64,000 bases of DNA from Campylorhamphus procurvoides (GCA_013396655.1 WBMV01005979.1:675744-739743); one strand, 5' to 3'; counted from the stretch's first letter, positions 1 to 13,500 are shown. Made by a program: numbers and translations. Notes: a model not told the origin generated them from the sequence alone.

Positions 1-661
1 TGCTTGATTGATTTGTCAGTGTTGCCAGAAAAACCTAGTTTTGGATCAGCTCTGAATCATGGTATGTTTAAGAATAACTGAATTTTTCAGTCTTCCTTGG
101 AAAACTCTGATTATGAGAAACATTAATGTGAAATATGGCATTTATAATTTTATTTGGATTTTAATTTAGTATAAGTAGCTTGCTTATATATACTTCTGAC
201 TGTTAATGGAGCATGGGTTTTAGCACTATTCAAAAATAACTATTCCTCTAATCAACATGGTATAGCATTTTATATTCTAATTTGAGTACGTTTATGCAAA
301 CTAAAATACAAGGTGATTAATTCATTCTTCACTTTTAATGTGTTGTATGCTTACTTTTTATTTTAACATATATATAGCTGTCTAATGTGACACATTCTTT
401 TTCAGATTGTTACTTCTGAAACTTGTTGACACTGATGCTGAGAAATACTACATAAAATACCAAATATTATATTGACATATTGATGTGTTGTACACTAAAT
501 AAAAAAATTCTCATTGTTCAGTAGCATCAGGCTACTGGTAAATAAATGAAAATTTAGTAGTTTCTATATTCCCTTTCAAGTCCAATGTAGTTTTTGCACA
601 TTTTGTGGCAACGATTTTGTCTAAATTGATTACTTTGTAAAACTTTTGGGTTTTTTTTCAG
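1..661 (+). other. NBEA intron (3' part) upstream of e1
   Basis: AT-rich intronic sequence ending in a T-run and CAG acceptor. A CAG at about 405 follows a T-rich stretch, but the sequence after it soon meets stops, so I do not call an exon. No repeat or regulatory element recognised. Confidence 0.8.
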
Positions 662-859
662 AGCACATTCAAATTTAAATCTGAGAGTGACATTCATCTG
701 GCTGAGCACCACAAACAAGTGCTATATGATGGGAAACTTGCAAGTAGCATTGCTTTTACTTATAATGCGAAGGCTACTGATGCTCAGCTATGCCTTGAAT
801 CCTCACCAAAGGAGAATCCTTCAATCTTTGTACACTCCCCCCATGCTCTTATGCTTCAG
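662..859 (+). CDS. NBEA: NBEA exon e1: end of the ConA-like domain
   Basis: 198 bases, phase 0 at both ends, 66 codons from [10 protein letters not shown] to HSPHALMLQ. This is the C-terminal part of the concanavalin A/laminin-G-like domain embedded in the N-terminal helical region of neurobeachin; beta-strand-like text ([15 protein letters not shown]) is visible. The acceptor is a T-run plus CAG; the donor CAG|gtttgt departs from consensus at +3 to +5. Because the exon is symmetric, skipping would keep the frame. Confidence 0.96.
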
Positions 860-1243
860 GTTTGTGCTCCTAAATTGATGTTATGTGTTTACTGTTAACC
901 AAATATCACTTGGATAACCAGAGATTGTTCTGTATTATATGAGCTCTTAATATAGCTTTCACTTGAACTGTTCTTTCTTTACTCACTTTCTAAAGCAAGG
1001 AAAAATTATTACTTCCTTAAGAAATATAGACTTCATACTACAAGGCACAGTTTGCCATGATACTGAAGATTTTCTCTTTAACATTTGCCTTTAGATATAG
1101 TGATTACAATTTAAATATAAGTAGTGAAAAAAAATTAAAACAAGTTTGCATTTAATTTGGTGTTCAAGTGCTTCCAAATTATGCTTTTAACTGTCCTTTA
1201 AAATTGAGATTAATTGAGCTTTTTCCTTTATTTATTAATTTAG
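860..1243 (+). other. NBEA intron e1-e2
   Basis: 384 bases of AT-rich intron; nothing recognised beyond the splice signals (tttattaatttag acceptor). Confidence 0.9.
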
Positions 1244-1377
1244 GATGTGAAAGCTATTGTAACCCACTCCATTCACAGTGCAATTCATTCCATTGGAGGG
1301 ATCCAAGTTCTTTTTCCACTCTTTGCCCAGTTAGACAATCGACAGCTGCATGACAGTCAGGTGGAAACAACAGTTTG
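1244..1377 (+). CDS. NBEA: NBEA exon e2: start of the alpha-solenoid
   Basis: 134 bases, entering in phase 0 and leaving two bases (TG) of a cysteine codon completed by e3. It encodes [19 protein letters not shown]...[14 protein letters not shown]. This opens the armadillo-like DUF4704-type region that follows the ConA-like domain. The donor is gtaagc. Confidence 0.96.
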
Positions 1378-1985
1378 GTAAGCTTCTTTCAACCAAGATA
1401 AAAACTAAATTAATCTTAGAATATTTTTGTTCTTATTATGGGAATGTTCTATATTTTTTCTACATTTTACCCTTGTTTCTTTGAAAAAAAATATTTTTTA
1501 AAAAGTAGTTTACTGTATAACATGTAAATTGTATTAATCTGATGAGATTCCAGATGAAAATGGCATAAGATTGATATGATTCAATAACGAATTCAAATCA
1601 CTCTAGAATCTCTAAGGGTAACTGGTTAGTTTTTTGACTGTTCTTCCAGCTTCTGAAAGAAACAGATGTGCTTTTACTTGACAGTGCAATGTCAACCTTC
1701 TCAATGTCTGTGTCATTTGAATCCATATTTCATAACATTTGAAATTAATTCATTTGTAGTCACAAAGTCATAGGGCTATGATCAGTTATGTTGTGGCCAT
1801 ATTACAATTGCAACAGTGACTGGAGACGCTCAAAGAGTGTTTTAAGCCAGGACCCATGAAATCTCTGCTCTGATACCAGGGAAGATATCCCTGAGTTGAA
1901 AAGCTTGCACAGATGTTAGATGAATGCTTCTATGTGTAGCCTGAAAAGGAATACCTAGGAGTCTGTCAGTACTCATGTTGACTTA

Positions 1986-2155
1986 GAATCATAGAACTCT
2001 TTAGGATGGAAAAGACCTTTAAGATCACTGAGTCCAACCATTAATCCAGCACTGCCAAGTCCACCACTAAAGCACATCCTTAAATACATCATCTGCATGT
2101 CTTTTAAATATCTGCAAGGATGGTGACTCCTTGCTCAAAGCTGACTCAACTGTAG
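1986..2155 (-). mobile_element. CR1 LINE 3' fragment
   Basis: Reads AATCATAGAACTCTTTAGG, then GGAAAAGACCTTTAAGATCA and GAGTCCAACCATTAA. This is the reverse complement of the typical avian CR1 3' end, so the element lies on the - strand. The similarity fades after the GGATGGTGACTCC motif. Confidence 0.85.
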
Positions 2156-4120
2156 TTAATTTTGGAAAGATCCTTTGCCACTTGCTTGTCAGAGCAGGCT
2201 CCTGTCCTAGTGGCAACATAGGATAGCTAAACATCCCAGTAAAATTTTGTGGCCTAAATCTTTGGAGGTAACAAAACTGAAAAGGTAATGCTGAAGAATT
2301 GGTATGGTGTTTCCTTGTAGGGTTATTTGTAACCAAATAATCTAGAAAGCAGTGTTTAGGGGCAACATAAGCTGACTTTTGTATTTTTAATAAGGAATAA
2401 AATAGGTGTATAATTCAGAACACATACCTTCTTTTCCTGCTTAGAATACTTTGCTATTAATTATTCTAGGTATTTCCTATTGCATTAGGTAGTTAAATAA
2501 TAATTTAGTTAACAGAAAAAATAATTAATACTAAAATTGCCAACAAATTCAAAAAATTTAATCAGAAGTGAGACATTGATGATTTCTCATGGAAGATCAC
2601 TTGTCTCATTTTAATTTAAGAAATTATGCAACCTGGTGATGTTTTGTCAGTCATATGTTTTCCCCTCTGGTAACTCCAATATATGTAGCTAAGATGGCTG
2701 CTGATTTTTATTTGTTTCTGTGAAAAGTTAATGGGTTGCATGAGAATATTTTAGTACAATGTTAGAAGTAATACTACAATCTTAAAAATTGTGAATTCTA
2801 CTTCCAAGCAGTATAATGATGCAAATTATTTCATTCAACATTAAAGGCAGTAAAGCTGGTTGTGTATTGGCTCATGTGGGATATTTACTTTTTTATAGTC
2901 TGTTTTGCAGGATGTACTTTGCATGGAAGTATTGTGAAGTAAGAGAAATAGAAAAAGAAATGCTTAGTTTGAAAAAAAATCTTGGGGAAAAAAGCCCTGT
3001 ATATTTTTATTTACTGGCAAAGCACTAGGCAAAAATGCTTTGTTCTAATTTAAGGAAGATTATGTCTGTATGTGTCCTTACATAGGAATAAAATATATGT
3101 TAAATTAATTAATGATCTGAATCTGTAATAGAAGACTAAGCAGTAACTAGATATGTTTAAAAATAGAGAGCTAATGTAGTGTAAGTTTTAGAAGTTGAGA
3201 TAAAGACATATTCTTCCCAAGCGTGTGATTTTTCCAGTGAGTGAGAACATTTGTAATCAATTTAAAATGTACAGTACATTTCTGGAGTTAGTTCAACAGG
3301 AAAAAAAATTGTTCTTGAATAAGTCAGTGCATTTCTTCTATAATTAGATTATATTCTAAGCAGAGATCTGTAATTCATTATGCTATATGATTGTACAAAT
3401 GCGTAATACAAGAAGATGTGATCCTAACTCAAGAACATACTCAAAAACATTGTTAAGCAAATGGCTGTTTGATGAGGTGTAACTTAAATATTGAATTACC
3501 ACAGTTTTGGTGTATGCGCATTATTTTCTCATATTTTATTTAATGAGGTGTAGATATTGATAACAATAATACTCTAAGTGAACAATGAAGTAGGCACATA
3601 AAAGAATAAAAGATTTCCAGGGTCAAAGAAAGAAGATAATGGGGAGAGCGTGCTAAACATGAGAAACAAGGCTACATTTGAAGTTCATTTAAGGAGTGGA
3701 ATAAGGGAAGAGGTACACATAGTGAGTTCTTTCCTTTGCCCTTATTTCTTACATTATTCTCTACTTTTCCCTTTCCAAAATGCAAATGTCAAATTGTGTC
3801 TGATACTTGTTTATGCATGTCTTATCTATGAAGATATCCTAGTGTAAGTGTCCTGGGTTTCCAGACCACTTTTCTGAATCATTCTCACCTCCTTCTCTCA
3901 TGCAAATATGAAAATCTGTTTAATAACTTCAGGGTTCTCAATTAGTTTTTTTGTTGTTTGGAGGCTTTTTTAACATTAGAATGGGTTTGCTAACAGGATT
4001 ATGAGGGAACACCTTGCTTTTTAATCATCTTGATTCACCTACAATTTCAATTTTTCTTAATTAATAGATTCACCGTAAATAAAATTTTAAATTATAAAGC
4101 AGGGTAATATGAATATATCA

Positions 4121-6113
4121 AGTTTAATGGTATTCTTCATAAATGTTCTTTATTCCTCTTGCATCTGTATCCTTGTGTGCCATATCTACATCTTCCATGA
4201 GACTAAGTATTGAAATTAACCTACAGTTCTGCTTCTGGAGCACTGTGTATATTCTTATGTTCTTATACACTGAAATTAAAAGAATGAAAACTGTTTGTAC
4301 CTTAAGTAGTTTTTTCTCTGGTGAAACTGTGCACTGCTGTTTAGGAGAGCGGTCCCTTAACTTCATTGCCAAGACTGCTACTTTTCAACCTGCTTTTCAT
4401 TGCTCTAGTTAGAATAAAAAAAATAGCAGACTGCTCCAGCATGGGTCTCCACAGGATCACAAGTCCTGTCAGCAAACCTGCTCCTACATGGCTTATCTCC
4501 ATGGGGCCATAGGTCTTGCCGGAATGCTGCTCTGGTCTGGGCTTCCCACAGGGTCAAAGCCTCCTTCAGGCATCCACCTGCACCAATGTGAGGCTCTTTC
4601 ATGGGACTATAGGTGGGTCTCTGCTCCACCATGGTCCTCCATGGGCTGCAGGGGCACAGCTGCCTCCCCATGGGCTGCGTCATGGGCTGCAGGGGAATCT
4701 CAGCTCTGGTGCCTGGAGCACCTCCTGCCCCTCCTTCTTCACTGCCCTGGGTGTCTGTAGTGCTGTTCCTCTCACCTCTTCTCACTCCTCTCTCCGGTTG
4801 CAGTTGCTGGGTGGTTTTAACCCCCTGCTCTGTCATGCCAGAGATGCTGCCTCTGTTGCTGATGGGCTTGGCCTTGGCGAGCAACAGGTCTGTGTTTGAC
4901 CCAGCTGGCATTGTCTCTGTTGGATATGGGAGAAGCTTCTGGCAACTTCCCATAGAAACATACCCTGCAGCCTGTCCACTACCAAAACCTTGCCATGGCA
5001 ACCCAATACTAACTAAATAAATATAGTGCCTAGGTTTACCTTAGCTGCTTAAAGGTGATATGTACACTCACCTAGAATTTGTAGCAAAAGCAGATGTAAG
5101 CAACTTTTCAGATAGTTTTATTGCTGGCATTATTTTCACTAGTTAATATAGGTATAGAGTATATTCCCCACCTATGCTAAGTCAGTGAAATGGAGACATT
5201 GTTGAAGGGGGCAACAGCTCCTGTTCTTAATTTTTTCCTGTAAATTAGTGTGTTTTCCTTTGATCAATTAATATCTCATTAAAAATTCTTTTTTTATTAT
5301 TTGTTTTTTACATTTTTAAGATTGAGATAGTGAGGTTCATTTTTCTGTCTAGTAGTGTTGGTGCATCTACTTTTTAAGATTAATACTTTGATAAAAAATA
5401 GGCAGTTTTCCTATCAGTTTCCACAGATATGGAACAGCACAGCTTGACAGAAATTAGAATTTGATGTATTGATTTTTTGTATCAGCTTAATATGAAAAAT
5501 CTGTGTGTTTCCAATAATTCTTGTTAATGTTTTTAGCTTAATTGATTTTATCTTAAAATCATGGTAGCAAATAAGATGAATGTCAAATAGTATTCTGCCT
5601 TCCTAACCCATCCTCTAGTCCTGTCTTTCAAGAATTTTCTTGTCACAGCTGGCACAGGTATTTAAACTTGAGAGTAGGTATGGAAGTAATCCTTTCTGTT
5701 ACATTTGTGTTTGGAGAGCCAAGTCTATCACTTGTCTTTATCCAGTCTATCACTGCTGGCACTCTACAATTTAGTATTCAGTGTTGAGTGCTGATAGCCT
5801 TTCCCCCATGCCTTTCAAAGGGAAGATTGTTGAATATCACTCCTGAAATTTCACATCTCTAGTGTAACCTACCTGTGCTCAGATAAAATTGGTTGTACTG
5901 GAATTTTTCCAGACTGTGACTGCAGGAATGTGACTTGCCAAATCAGACTGCCTGGATGATAGTTCCACTGTATCATGTGGTAGAAATCCTTTGTGAAGTC
6001 CTAAACTTCTGTACCTCTGCGTACTCCAGAATGCCTAGGGACTGTTAAGAGTGGTTAATTTATTACTGCAGTCTGTATCCCAAAATGTTTAGCTGTAAGC
6101 AGAGATGACTCAC
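4121..6113. repeat. Tandem duplicate block, copy 1
   Basis: 1993 bases repeated at a constant offset of 1994 in 6115-8107. The copies abut a single N at 6114. Only one base difference was noticed (G at 5044, A at 7038). The left flank (4120) is unique. Includes an LTR fragment. Most likely the unmerged ends of two contigs or haplotypes rather than a genomic duplication. Confidence 0.95.
4430..5009 (-). mobile_element. Avian ERV LTR fragment (copy 1)
   Basis: A GC-rich island of about 580 bases in AT-rich intron. Read on the - strand it starts with AGTATTGGGTTGCCATGGCA and carries repeated AGGAGGTGCTCC, CCCCTGCAGCCCATG and CATGCTGGAGCAG motifs. I recognise this as the 5' part of a common avian endogenous-retrovirus LTR; the subfamily cannot be named. 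The other end stops at a T/A-rich junction near 4430, so it is truncated. The 198-codon - strand open frame at 4405-5001 lies inside this LTR and is not a gene. Confidence 0.75.
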
Positions 6114-6114
6114 N
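6114..6114. other. Assembly gap (single N)
   Basis: The only N noticed in the window. It sits exactly between the two copies of the 1993-base block, as expected for a placeholder gap between two overlapping contig ends. Confidence 0.9.
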
Positions 6115-8107
6115 AGTTTAATGGTATTCTTCATAAATGTTCTTTATTCCTCTTGCATCTGTATCCTTGTGTGCCATATCTACATCTTCCATGAGACTAA
6201 GTATTGAAATTAACCTACAGTTCTGCTTCTGGAGCACTGTGTATATTCTTATGTTCTTATACACTGAAATTAAAAGAATGAAAACTGTTTGTACCTTAAG
6301 TAGTTTTTTCTCTGGTGAAACTGTGCACTGCTGTTTAGGAGAGCGGTCCCTTAACTTCATTGCCAAGACTGCTACTTTTCAACCTGCTTTTCATTGCTCT
6401 AGTTAGAATAAAAAAAATAGCAGACTGCTCCAGCATGGGTCTCCACAGGATCACAAGTCCTGTCAGCAAACCTGCTCCTACATGGCTTATCTCCATGGGG
6501 CCATAGGTCTTGCCGGAATGCTGCTCTGGTCTGGGCTTCCCACAGGGTCAAAGCCTCCTTCAGGCATCCACCTGCACCAATGTGAGGCTCTTTCATGGGA
6601 CTATAGGTGGGTCTCTGCTCCACCATGGTCCTCCATGGGCTGCAGGGGCACAGCTGCCTCCCCATGGGCTGCGTCATGGGCTGCAGGGGAATCTCAGCTC
6701 TGGTGCCTGGAGCACCTCCTGCCCCTCCTTCTTCACTGCCCTGGGTGTCTGTAGTGCTGTTCCTCTCACCTCTTCTCACTCCTCTCTCCGGTTGCAGTTG
6801 CTGGGTGGTTTTAACCCCCTGCTCTGTCATGCCAGAGATGCTGCCTCTGTTGCTGATGGGCTTGGCCTTGGCGAGCAACAGGTCTGTGTTTGACCCAGCT
6901 GGCATTGTCTCTGTTGGATATGGGAGAAGCTTCTGGCAACTTCCCATAGAAACATACCCTGCAGCCTGTCCACTACCAAAACCTTGCCATGGCAACCCAA
7001 TACTAACTAAATAAATATAGTGCCTAGGTTTACCTTAACTGCTTAAAGGTGATATGTACACTCACCTAGAATTTGTAGCAAAAGCAGATGTAAGCAACTT
7101 TTCAGATAGTTTTATTGCTGGCATTATTTTCACTAGTTAATATAGGTATAGAGTATATTCCCCACCTATGCTAAGTCAGTGAAATGGAGACATTGTTGAA
7201 GGGGGCAACAGCTCCTGTTCTTAATTTTTTCCTGTAAATTAGTGTGTTTTCCTTTGATCAATTAATATCTCATTAAAAATTCTTTTTTTATTATTTGTTT
7301 TTTACATTTTTAAGATTGAGATAGTGAGGTTCATTTTTCTGTCTAGTAGTGTTGGTGCATCTACTTTTTAAGATTAATACTTTGATAAAAAATAGGCAGT
7401 TTTCCTATCAGTTTCCACAGATATGGAACAGCACAGCTTGACAGAAATTAGAATTTGATGTATTGATTTTTTGTATCAGCTTAATATGAAAAATCTGTGT
7501 GTTTCCAATAATTCTTGTTAATGTTTTTAGCTTAATTGATTTTATCTTAAAATCATGGTAGCAAATAAGATGAATGTCAAATAGTATTCTGCCTTCCTAA
7601 CCCATCCTCTAGTCCTGTCTTTCAAGAATTTTCTTGTCACAGCTGGCACAGGTATTTAAACTTGAGAGTAGGTATGGAAGTAATCCTTTCTGTTACATTT
7701 GTGTTTGGAGAGCCAAGTCTATCACTTGTCTTTATCCAGTCTATCACTGCTGGCACTCTACAATTTAGTATTCAGTGTTGAGTGCTGATAGCCTTTCCCC
7801 CATGCCTTTCAAAGGGAAGATTGTTGAATATCACTCCTGAAATTTCACATCTCTAGTGTAACCTACCTGTGCTCAGATAAAATTGGTTGTACTGGAATTT
7901 TTCCAGACTGTGACTGCAGGAATGTGACTTGCCAAATCAGACTGCCTGGATGATAGTTCCACTGTATCATGTGGTAGAAATCCTTTGTGAAGTCCTAAAC
8001 TTCTGTACCTCTGCGTACTCCAGAATGCCTAGGGACTGTTAAGAGTGGTTAATTTATTACTGCAGTCTGTATCCCAAAATGTTTAGCTGTAAGCAGAGAT
8101 GACTCAC
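6115..8107. repeat. Tandem duplicate block, copy 2
   Basis: Second copy of 4121-6113, starting immediately after the N and ending in GACTCAC before unique sequence (CTTTCTAGTTC). Same open frames, same LTR fragment. Confidence 0.95.
6424..7003 (-). mobile_element. Avian ERV LTR fragment (copy 2)
   Basis: Same LTR fragment as at 4430-5009, carried in the second copy of the block. It is therefore probably not an independent insertion. Confidence 0.75.
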
Positions 8108-8867
8108 CTTTCTAGTTCTCCCACACAACACTTATTCATCTGACTCGTGTTAATGAAACACCTGTAGTAGTCTACTCTTCTTGGCCTCATCACGTGTTAC
8201 AGGAAAAGAAATCGAACAGGCAAAAGAAAGAAGTAATTTCCTCTTTCTCTACAACAAGCTTACAAGAAGGAAAAACATAGTTAAGCTGGGAGCTAAGGAA
8301 GCACTTTAGAGTGATGCTGTAGATGTAGCTCATGGAAACTTCCTCTCCATCCCCAGCATCTATCCATGTCTTCTGCTCTGGGTTTATTTTACCTCCAGTC
8401 TATTTAGGGGAACTCTTCTTGGCTGTAAGTGTCCATGACAGCATAAATATGAAGGAATATGAGTAATTATTAATGTAGCAGCAGAGCGATTGACTGTTTT
8501 AAAACATGAACAAGTTTTTGATTTCATGACTTAGCAGTGAAAATACCTTGACGAAAATCCCTTTTTGTATTTCCAACATGTAATGTAAGTGCAGTGAAAA
8601 CAATTTTTCAAATCCTTGCTTACCCTTTGTGCTTTGATTTTCTTCCTGAAGGACTGATGTAAGGAAAGGGAGATCATCTCTTATCTTCTGTGCATCAAAA
8701 TATATTACTAATATATTGTTAATCCTTCTCCCTGTGGATTTCTGAGTTCATGCTGTGAAACATAGTAAATATTCTGATGAAGTAAGAAATTTCTTGATGA
8801 ATCAGGCAAACTCATTTAAAACTGTTTGTTAACAATATGATGTAATGGTCACCCAGCAGATGAAGAG

Positions 8868-8919
8868 GAGTAGTAGTAATAATAATAATAACAATACAAT
8901 AATAATAATAATAATAATT
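8868..8919. repeat. AAT microsatellite
   Basis: Interrupted run of TAG/TAA triplets followed by (AAT)n with an ACAATACAAT interruption. Confidence 0.9.
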
Positions 8920-10529
8920 TACCTCAATGCAGACAGTATTATGTTCAGAATTTAAGTCAAGTGGCAAGTACTTTGGGATTTTTTTCTTTAAAAACAAAAC
9001 AGAAATTGTTGGTATATGATTTTTTTAATACCTCTTTATCTGTTTATGGTAAGATTAGTTTTCAATAGTTATCATATTAACAGCCTATGATGAAGTTAGT
9101 TATACAATCTTTTTGGTTTTTTTTTTAGAAGCTGAAAATACAAATGGAGTAAGTTTATAAAGGTTTCTTTCCCAAAGAAAAACAGACAAAATAAATATGT
9201 GCATCATTCTCTTTTATATAGCCTCTTAAAGTTAAATCATCTGCTATTAATTAACTTACTTAGATCTTCATAGCAGCATGCCCACTTTAACTAAAGGTAT
9301 CTTTTGTAAAGCCCAATCCAAATAACTTTCTAATATACAATCCGAGACGAAACTTTAATTAAGGTAAATTTAACAGGGAAAATTATGATGGGAATGAGGA
9401 GACCAGATAAATTGATCTGTGGGGGTTTAAAAATAAAATAATTTAAAAGAACAACAACAACAAAGCCAAGACAAATTTCTCCTTTATCATAATGGTGCAA
9501 ATTCCTGACTTCAAAGGTCCTTCTAAGCAGTATCATAACAATTGGAAGTATTACATCATCATGCTTTGCTCTATAGCCTTTTTCCCCCTGCTTTTTAGCA
9601 ATGGAAACTGCTGGAATTTTTCCCCCTGAAATCAGTTATTTTTTCAGTAGATATCTGAAGTAGTTCTCTGATTTAGTGCTGGTTGACATATATACTTGCA
9701 TGTTCCATCTGCATCTTGGCTGCACTGCAGACAAACTTATCTGTTCTAGGCAGGACATGCTATAGAAGATACATAGGAATGGGCTGAAGTATCCTTTATA
9801 TTTGCCTTTGTATCTAGGGGAGTTGAAAATAGGCAAGAATGGAGAGGAATTATGTATGGCAGTGCACAGAATTTTGCAAGTTTAATGTGAGTCCTGCAGC
9901 AATCAGATGCATGTTAGTTGCTGGTAAGTTTGTTAAATTCTGTTTCAAAAATTTTTCATCTTAGAAGACAGTCTTCTAATCAGTATTATTTCCCCTCTGT
10001 TAACAGCAATCATTTTAAAAGCATGATTGTGGTAACCTGTTTCTGCTGGGAAAAACTTTTTATATTTCAAATCTTCAGGTTAAATTTATTTTCAGCTGCC
10101 AAGGTGTCTACATAAATTGACTATCCTTAGAAATTGCTAAAGTTCTTTTCTCTAAATTAGATGAACTAAATTTTTAGAATGCAATATTGAGGAGAAAATG
10201 TCCATTACATCAGTATAGCTTTTTATATCTAGATACACACAGTTAAATGTTTGCTTGAGGTCAGTCTGCATATGTGGGGAAAGAAAAGTTTTGAAGAGGA
10301 TGGGAAAGTTTATGTGAGAATTGTTAGCTGTTGGGTCATCGGAGGCAGATTGAGTGCTTTCTAGCATAAAGTATGTAAGATAGAGAATACAACATGTAAA
10401 ACCAGTGTTGTGTGCAACAGCTGTTACATAGAGCAGTTTATTTCTCCTTCCTCCTCTAATAAATAAATTTCACCAGAAACAAGTATAAGCAACCTCTCTA
10501 GGGGAAAACTCCCACAAACCACAGATAGT

Positions 10530-10578
10530 GCCCCCAAAAAAACCCCACAAAAACAAAATCAAAAAAACAATCCCACAG
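10530..10578. repeat. A/C-rich low-complexity tract
   Basis: Almost only A and C on the + strand (runs of A mixed with CCCC). One of several strand-asymmetric tracts in the window. Confidence 0.7.
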
Positions 10579-13500
10579 ACTAGGCATGTAATCTGTTTTC
10601 TGTTTATCTCTGGTCATCATCTTCAGATAGTAATAACTTCAGTGCTGTACATGCAGTGAGAATTTAAAAACATTATCATTTTGATTTTATAGTTCTTCTA
10701 GTAGTTAAAATGTTACAGATCTTTTACTTACCTCATTTCTTGCATAATAATATGGACAGACTGTGAGTTAAATTTAATTATTATGCTAATTTTATCAATA
10801 CTGTGGTCCTATACAGTATTCATCTCAAACTTCATTGTACCTCTATGTGCCTGCCAGATGGTTCTCCTTAACTGCTGCTTTTTCTGGTACTTGGATTTTT
10901 TTTATGTGCTTGAAGGTGTAATGATGCATTCACATGTGCTATCCCAAGATTTGAATTACTATATACTACAGTCAACTGTATTATTTATGGTGGCAATCTT
11001 GGATAATGTAGAAGGATTAGAAGCTAGAGTTACTGCTTGCAGACCTGAGGTGACTCTGCAGAGCTGTGTGTCTTCATGTGTTTGGATCGATAGATGTTAA
11101 AAGCCATTTGGGAATTAAGTAAAAGCATAGCTCATTCACAAAGGTATTGGCTGAATTAATACATTTTCCTGGAACTAGAAACACTGGCATCGCTTTGCAG
11201 TAACAGCTGAGGTAGCTCTGTGCAGAGCTAATGCGGGCAGGCAGGATTAATTAGTTCAGCATAGCCTGCGTAAAGATGGTTAATATCTAAAAAGTAATCT
11301 TTGGGCTCTGTCTGCATCTGAATTATTACACTTTTTTGAATCGGTCTTTCTTACACAGAACCAGCTTGTCTGTTTCTGTGTCTGTGGCCTTAGATAGAAA
11401 CTGATCACTGATTCACTGATTATTTCTCAGTTGACTTGTAAATAGAAGGAAGGAGAGAAAAATCTTGATTGTCAGGGTGTCACTGTGTCCTATAACTTGC
11501 ATTTAGAATCCTATTAGAATTTCTGACAGTTGTATTGTGATTATATTGATATGAGATTAGAATAACTAGCCCACGAGTTTACATCTAAACGGACAAGTAA
11601 ACTGCAATACAAAGAAAAGGGCTTTTCATAAAGTACTCTTGGAAGTAGAACATGTAAACCTTAAGTTTGATGCCATGTTCATGGTGCAACAATCTTTTAA
11701 ATCTGTTTCAAGAATATTTTTGACATTTCAATGTAGTATTAATAGTATTTGATATTGTAATTTAGATTCTAATCCTGTAAAGATGTATGCTGTTTCTCAA
11801 CTTTGTGCATAATGGGTTGTTGTCCTAAGGTTACTCATGGAGGACTGTAGTAAGCACCATCTATCTATACAGAATTTTCTTTTACCTATTCTTTTTTTTT
11901 AAATGCTTTCTAAATATAAATCTGCAATGATTGATATGATTTTCTTATCGATTTTCATGTAGTAAAAATGATGAGGATCTTATTTTAGATGACAAATACA
12001 ATAGAAACTTTTGATCAGGGTAAGAAAAAATTGATGCATACAGCCTGGTTTGAAATTGATGTGACAGCTCGACAGGCTGTTTTGATAAAACTCCGGAGTG
12101 CTGTAAATGGATATTATCTGTGTTCTTTTACTGCTGACACTCTGTGGAGCACTCTGTATGTGATTTTAGAGAGATTATTATGACCATTCAACAATAAAGC
12201 AAGACAAGGCATTTTTTCATGTTCACAGCATGTACTTTGGCTACGCTGTGTACTTTATGCATGGCAGCTTTGCTCAACAAATCTTATTTTCCTTAGCACA
12301 TTGATTATTTTTTTGGTGCCACATGGATTAACCAATCTCAACTTTTCAAAGTAAAAGATTGTATTTGGAGAGCAAGCAAGCATTTAGATGGCTAGATACT
12401 GTAAGTAAAGTTGAAATGCAGGTTGGACATTTCCTTTAATTAACTTTTTCATAGCTGCAAGAGCCTGTGCCCATTACCTGTGTGAGAACTTTCATGGTTG
12501 CAGATACTTGTCTGTATATCTAGCAACTATTACAGCTATTTTATTTTTAGAAAAGGAATAATGACTTATGTATGCATTGTATATGCACTACAATGTATTC
12601 TTTCGTCTACCTTTTTGAGATATTTGAAAAAGAATTTAAAATATTTACTTTCTGTCACAGATATGTATTTCTTTTTCTTTCTCCCTTTCCTCTGTTTTTT
12701 TCAGCAGCAGATGAGTGTATTTATGTTTCGCTCTCATCACCCAAGAGTCAGTTGTGATTTATTTTCTTTCCCATGCGCATTGGACTTACATCTCCACTGC
12801 AGGTTTTTTTAAGTTTCACATTCTTGCCAATTTTGTCTCCTGAAGTCTTTCATATCTCTTCTAAACTGTAACCTTTTCTGAACGCCCTTTTCCCCTCCCT
12901 GTGCTTTCTGAACACTTCACTTAACAATACTGCTGGTGTGGGCTGCTGGCTGATTTCCTTGTGGCCTCTGAAGTCTCTCTGTGCTTTCCTAACTGGAGGA
13001 AAAGTGATCCTCAACATTTGTTTGGTGTGGATATTATTCCCATATTTGGTCTGAAGAAAGTATGAAGGAAGCTCTCCACCCTGCTGTTGTTTCACTGCCA
13101 TTTGTGGTGGGCATCATTGCCCGTGTGCATGTTCAGCCATTTTATGCCTCATTTCTGTAGTAATAGTGACTCTAGGGATGGAAAGTATGGAATGATGACA
13201 TACCTAGTGGCTGTAAATTTTGCTGTTTAGCAGAGTTAGTGTAAAATGTTTGACAGGGCCCCTGCCTTCGTCACTCTAAGCACTGTCAGCTGGATCCCAC
13301 TCAGCATCTCCTGCTTCTTTCAACTGCCAGACCTTTGGCTAGAACTACAAGCTCTGGGACAAGATACTTAGAACCTGGGATAGTCCTGATAAAGCCAGGA
13401 GTACTGGCAGAATGGGTTTGTGCTTGTTTGAGTATGAATTCCTACTCCTACGAGTGTAACATGAGAAAAATCATTGGAGAAATTTGTCAAAAGAATAAGT

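Noticed and set aside
406..470. Possible exon after a TTTTTCAG at about 399-406
   Set aside because: All frames soon meet stops and no neurobeachin text appears.
687..878. Open frame across exon e1 in another frame
   Set aside because: The neurobeachin frame starting at 662 is the homologous one and splices in phase on both sides.
4405..5001. 198-codon open frame on the - strand (repeated at 6399-6995)
   Set aside because: It lies inside a GC-rich LTR fragment, has no protein family features, and its exact second copy comes from the assembly duplication.
4488..5020. Three overlapping + strand open frames of 90-135 codons (repeated at 6482-7014)
   Set aside because: They are shadows of the same GC-rich LTR fragment, in different frames, with no recognisable product.
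4121..8107. Genuine segmental tandem duplication in the intron
   Set aside because: The gap character sits exactly at the junction and the copies are almost identical, so unmerged contig ends are the simpler explanation.
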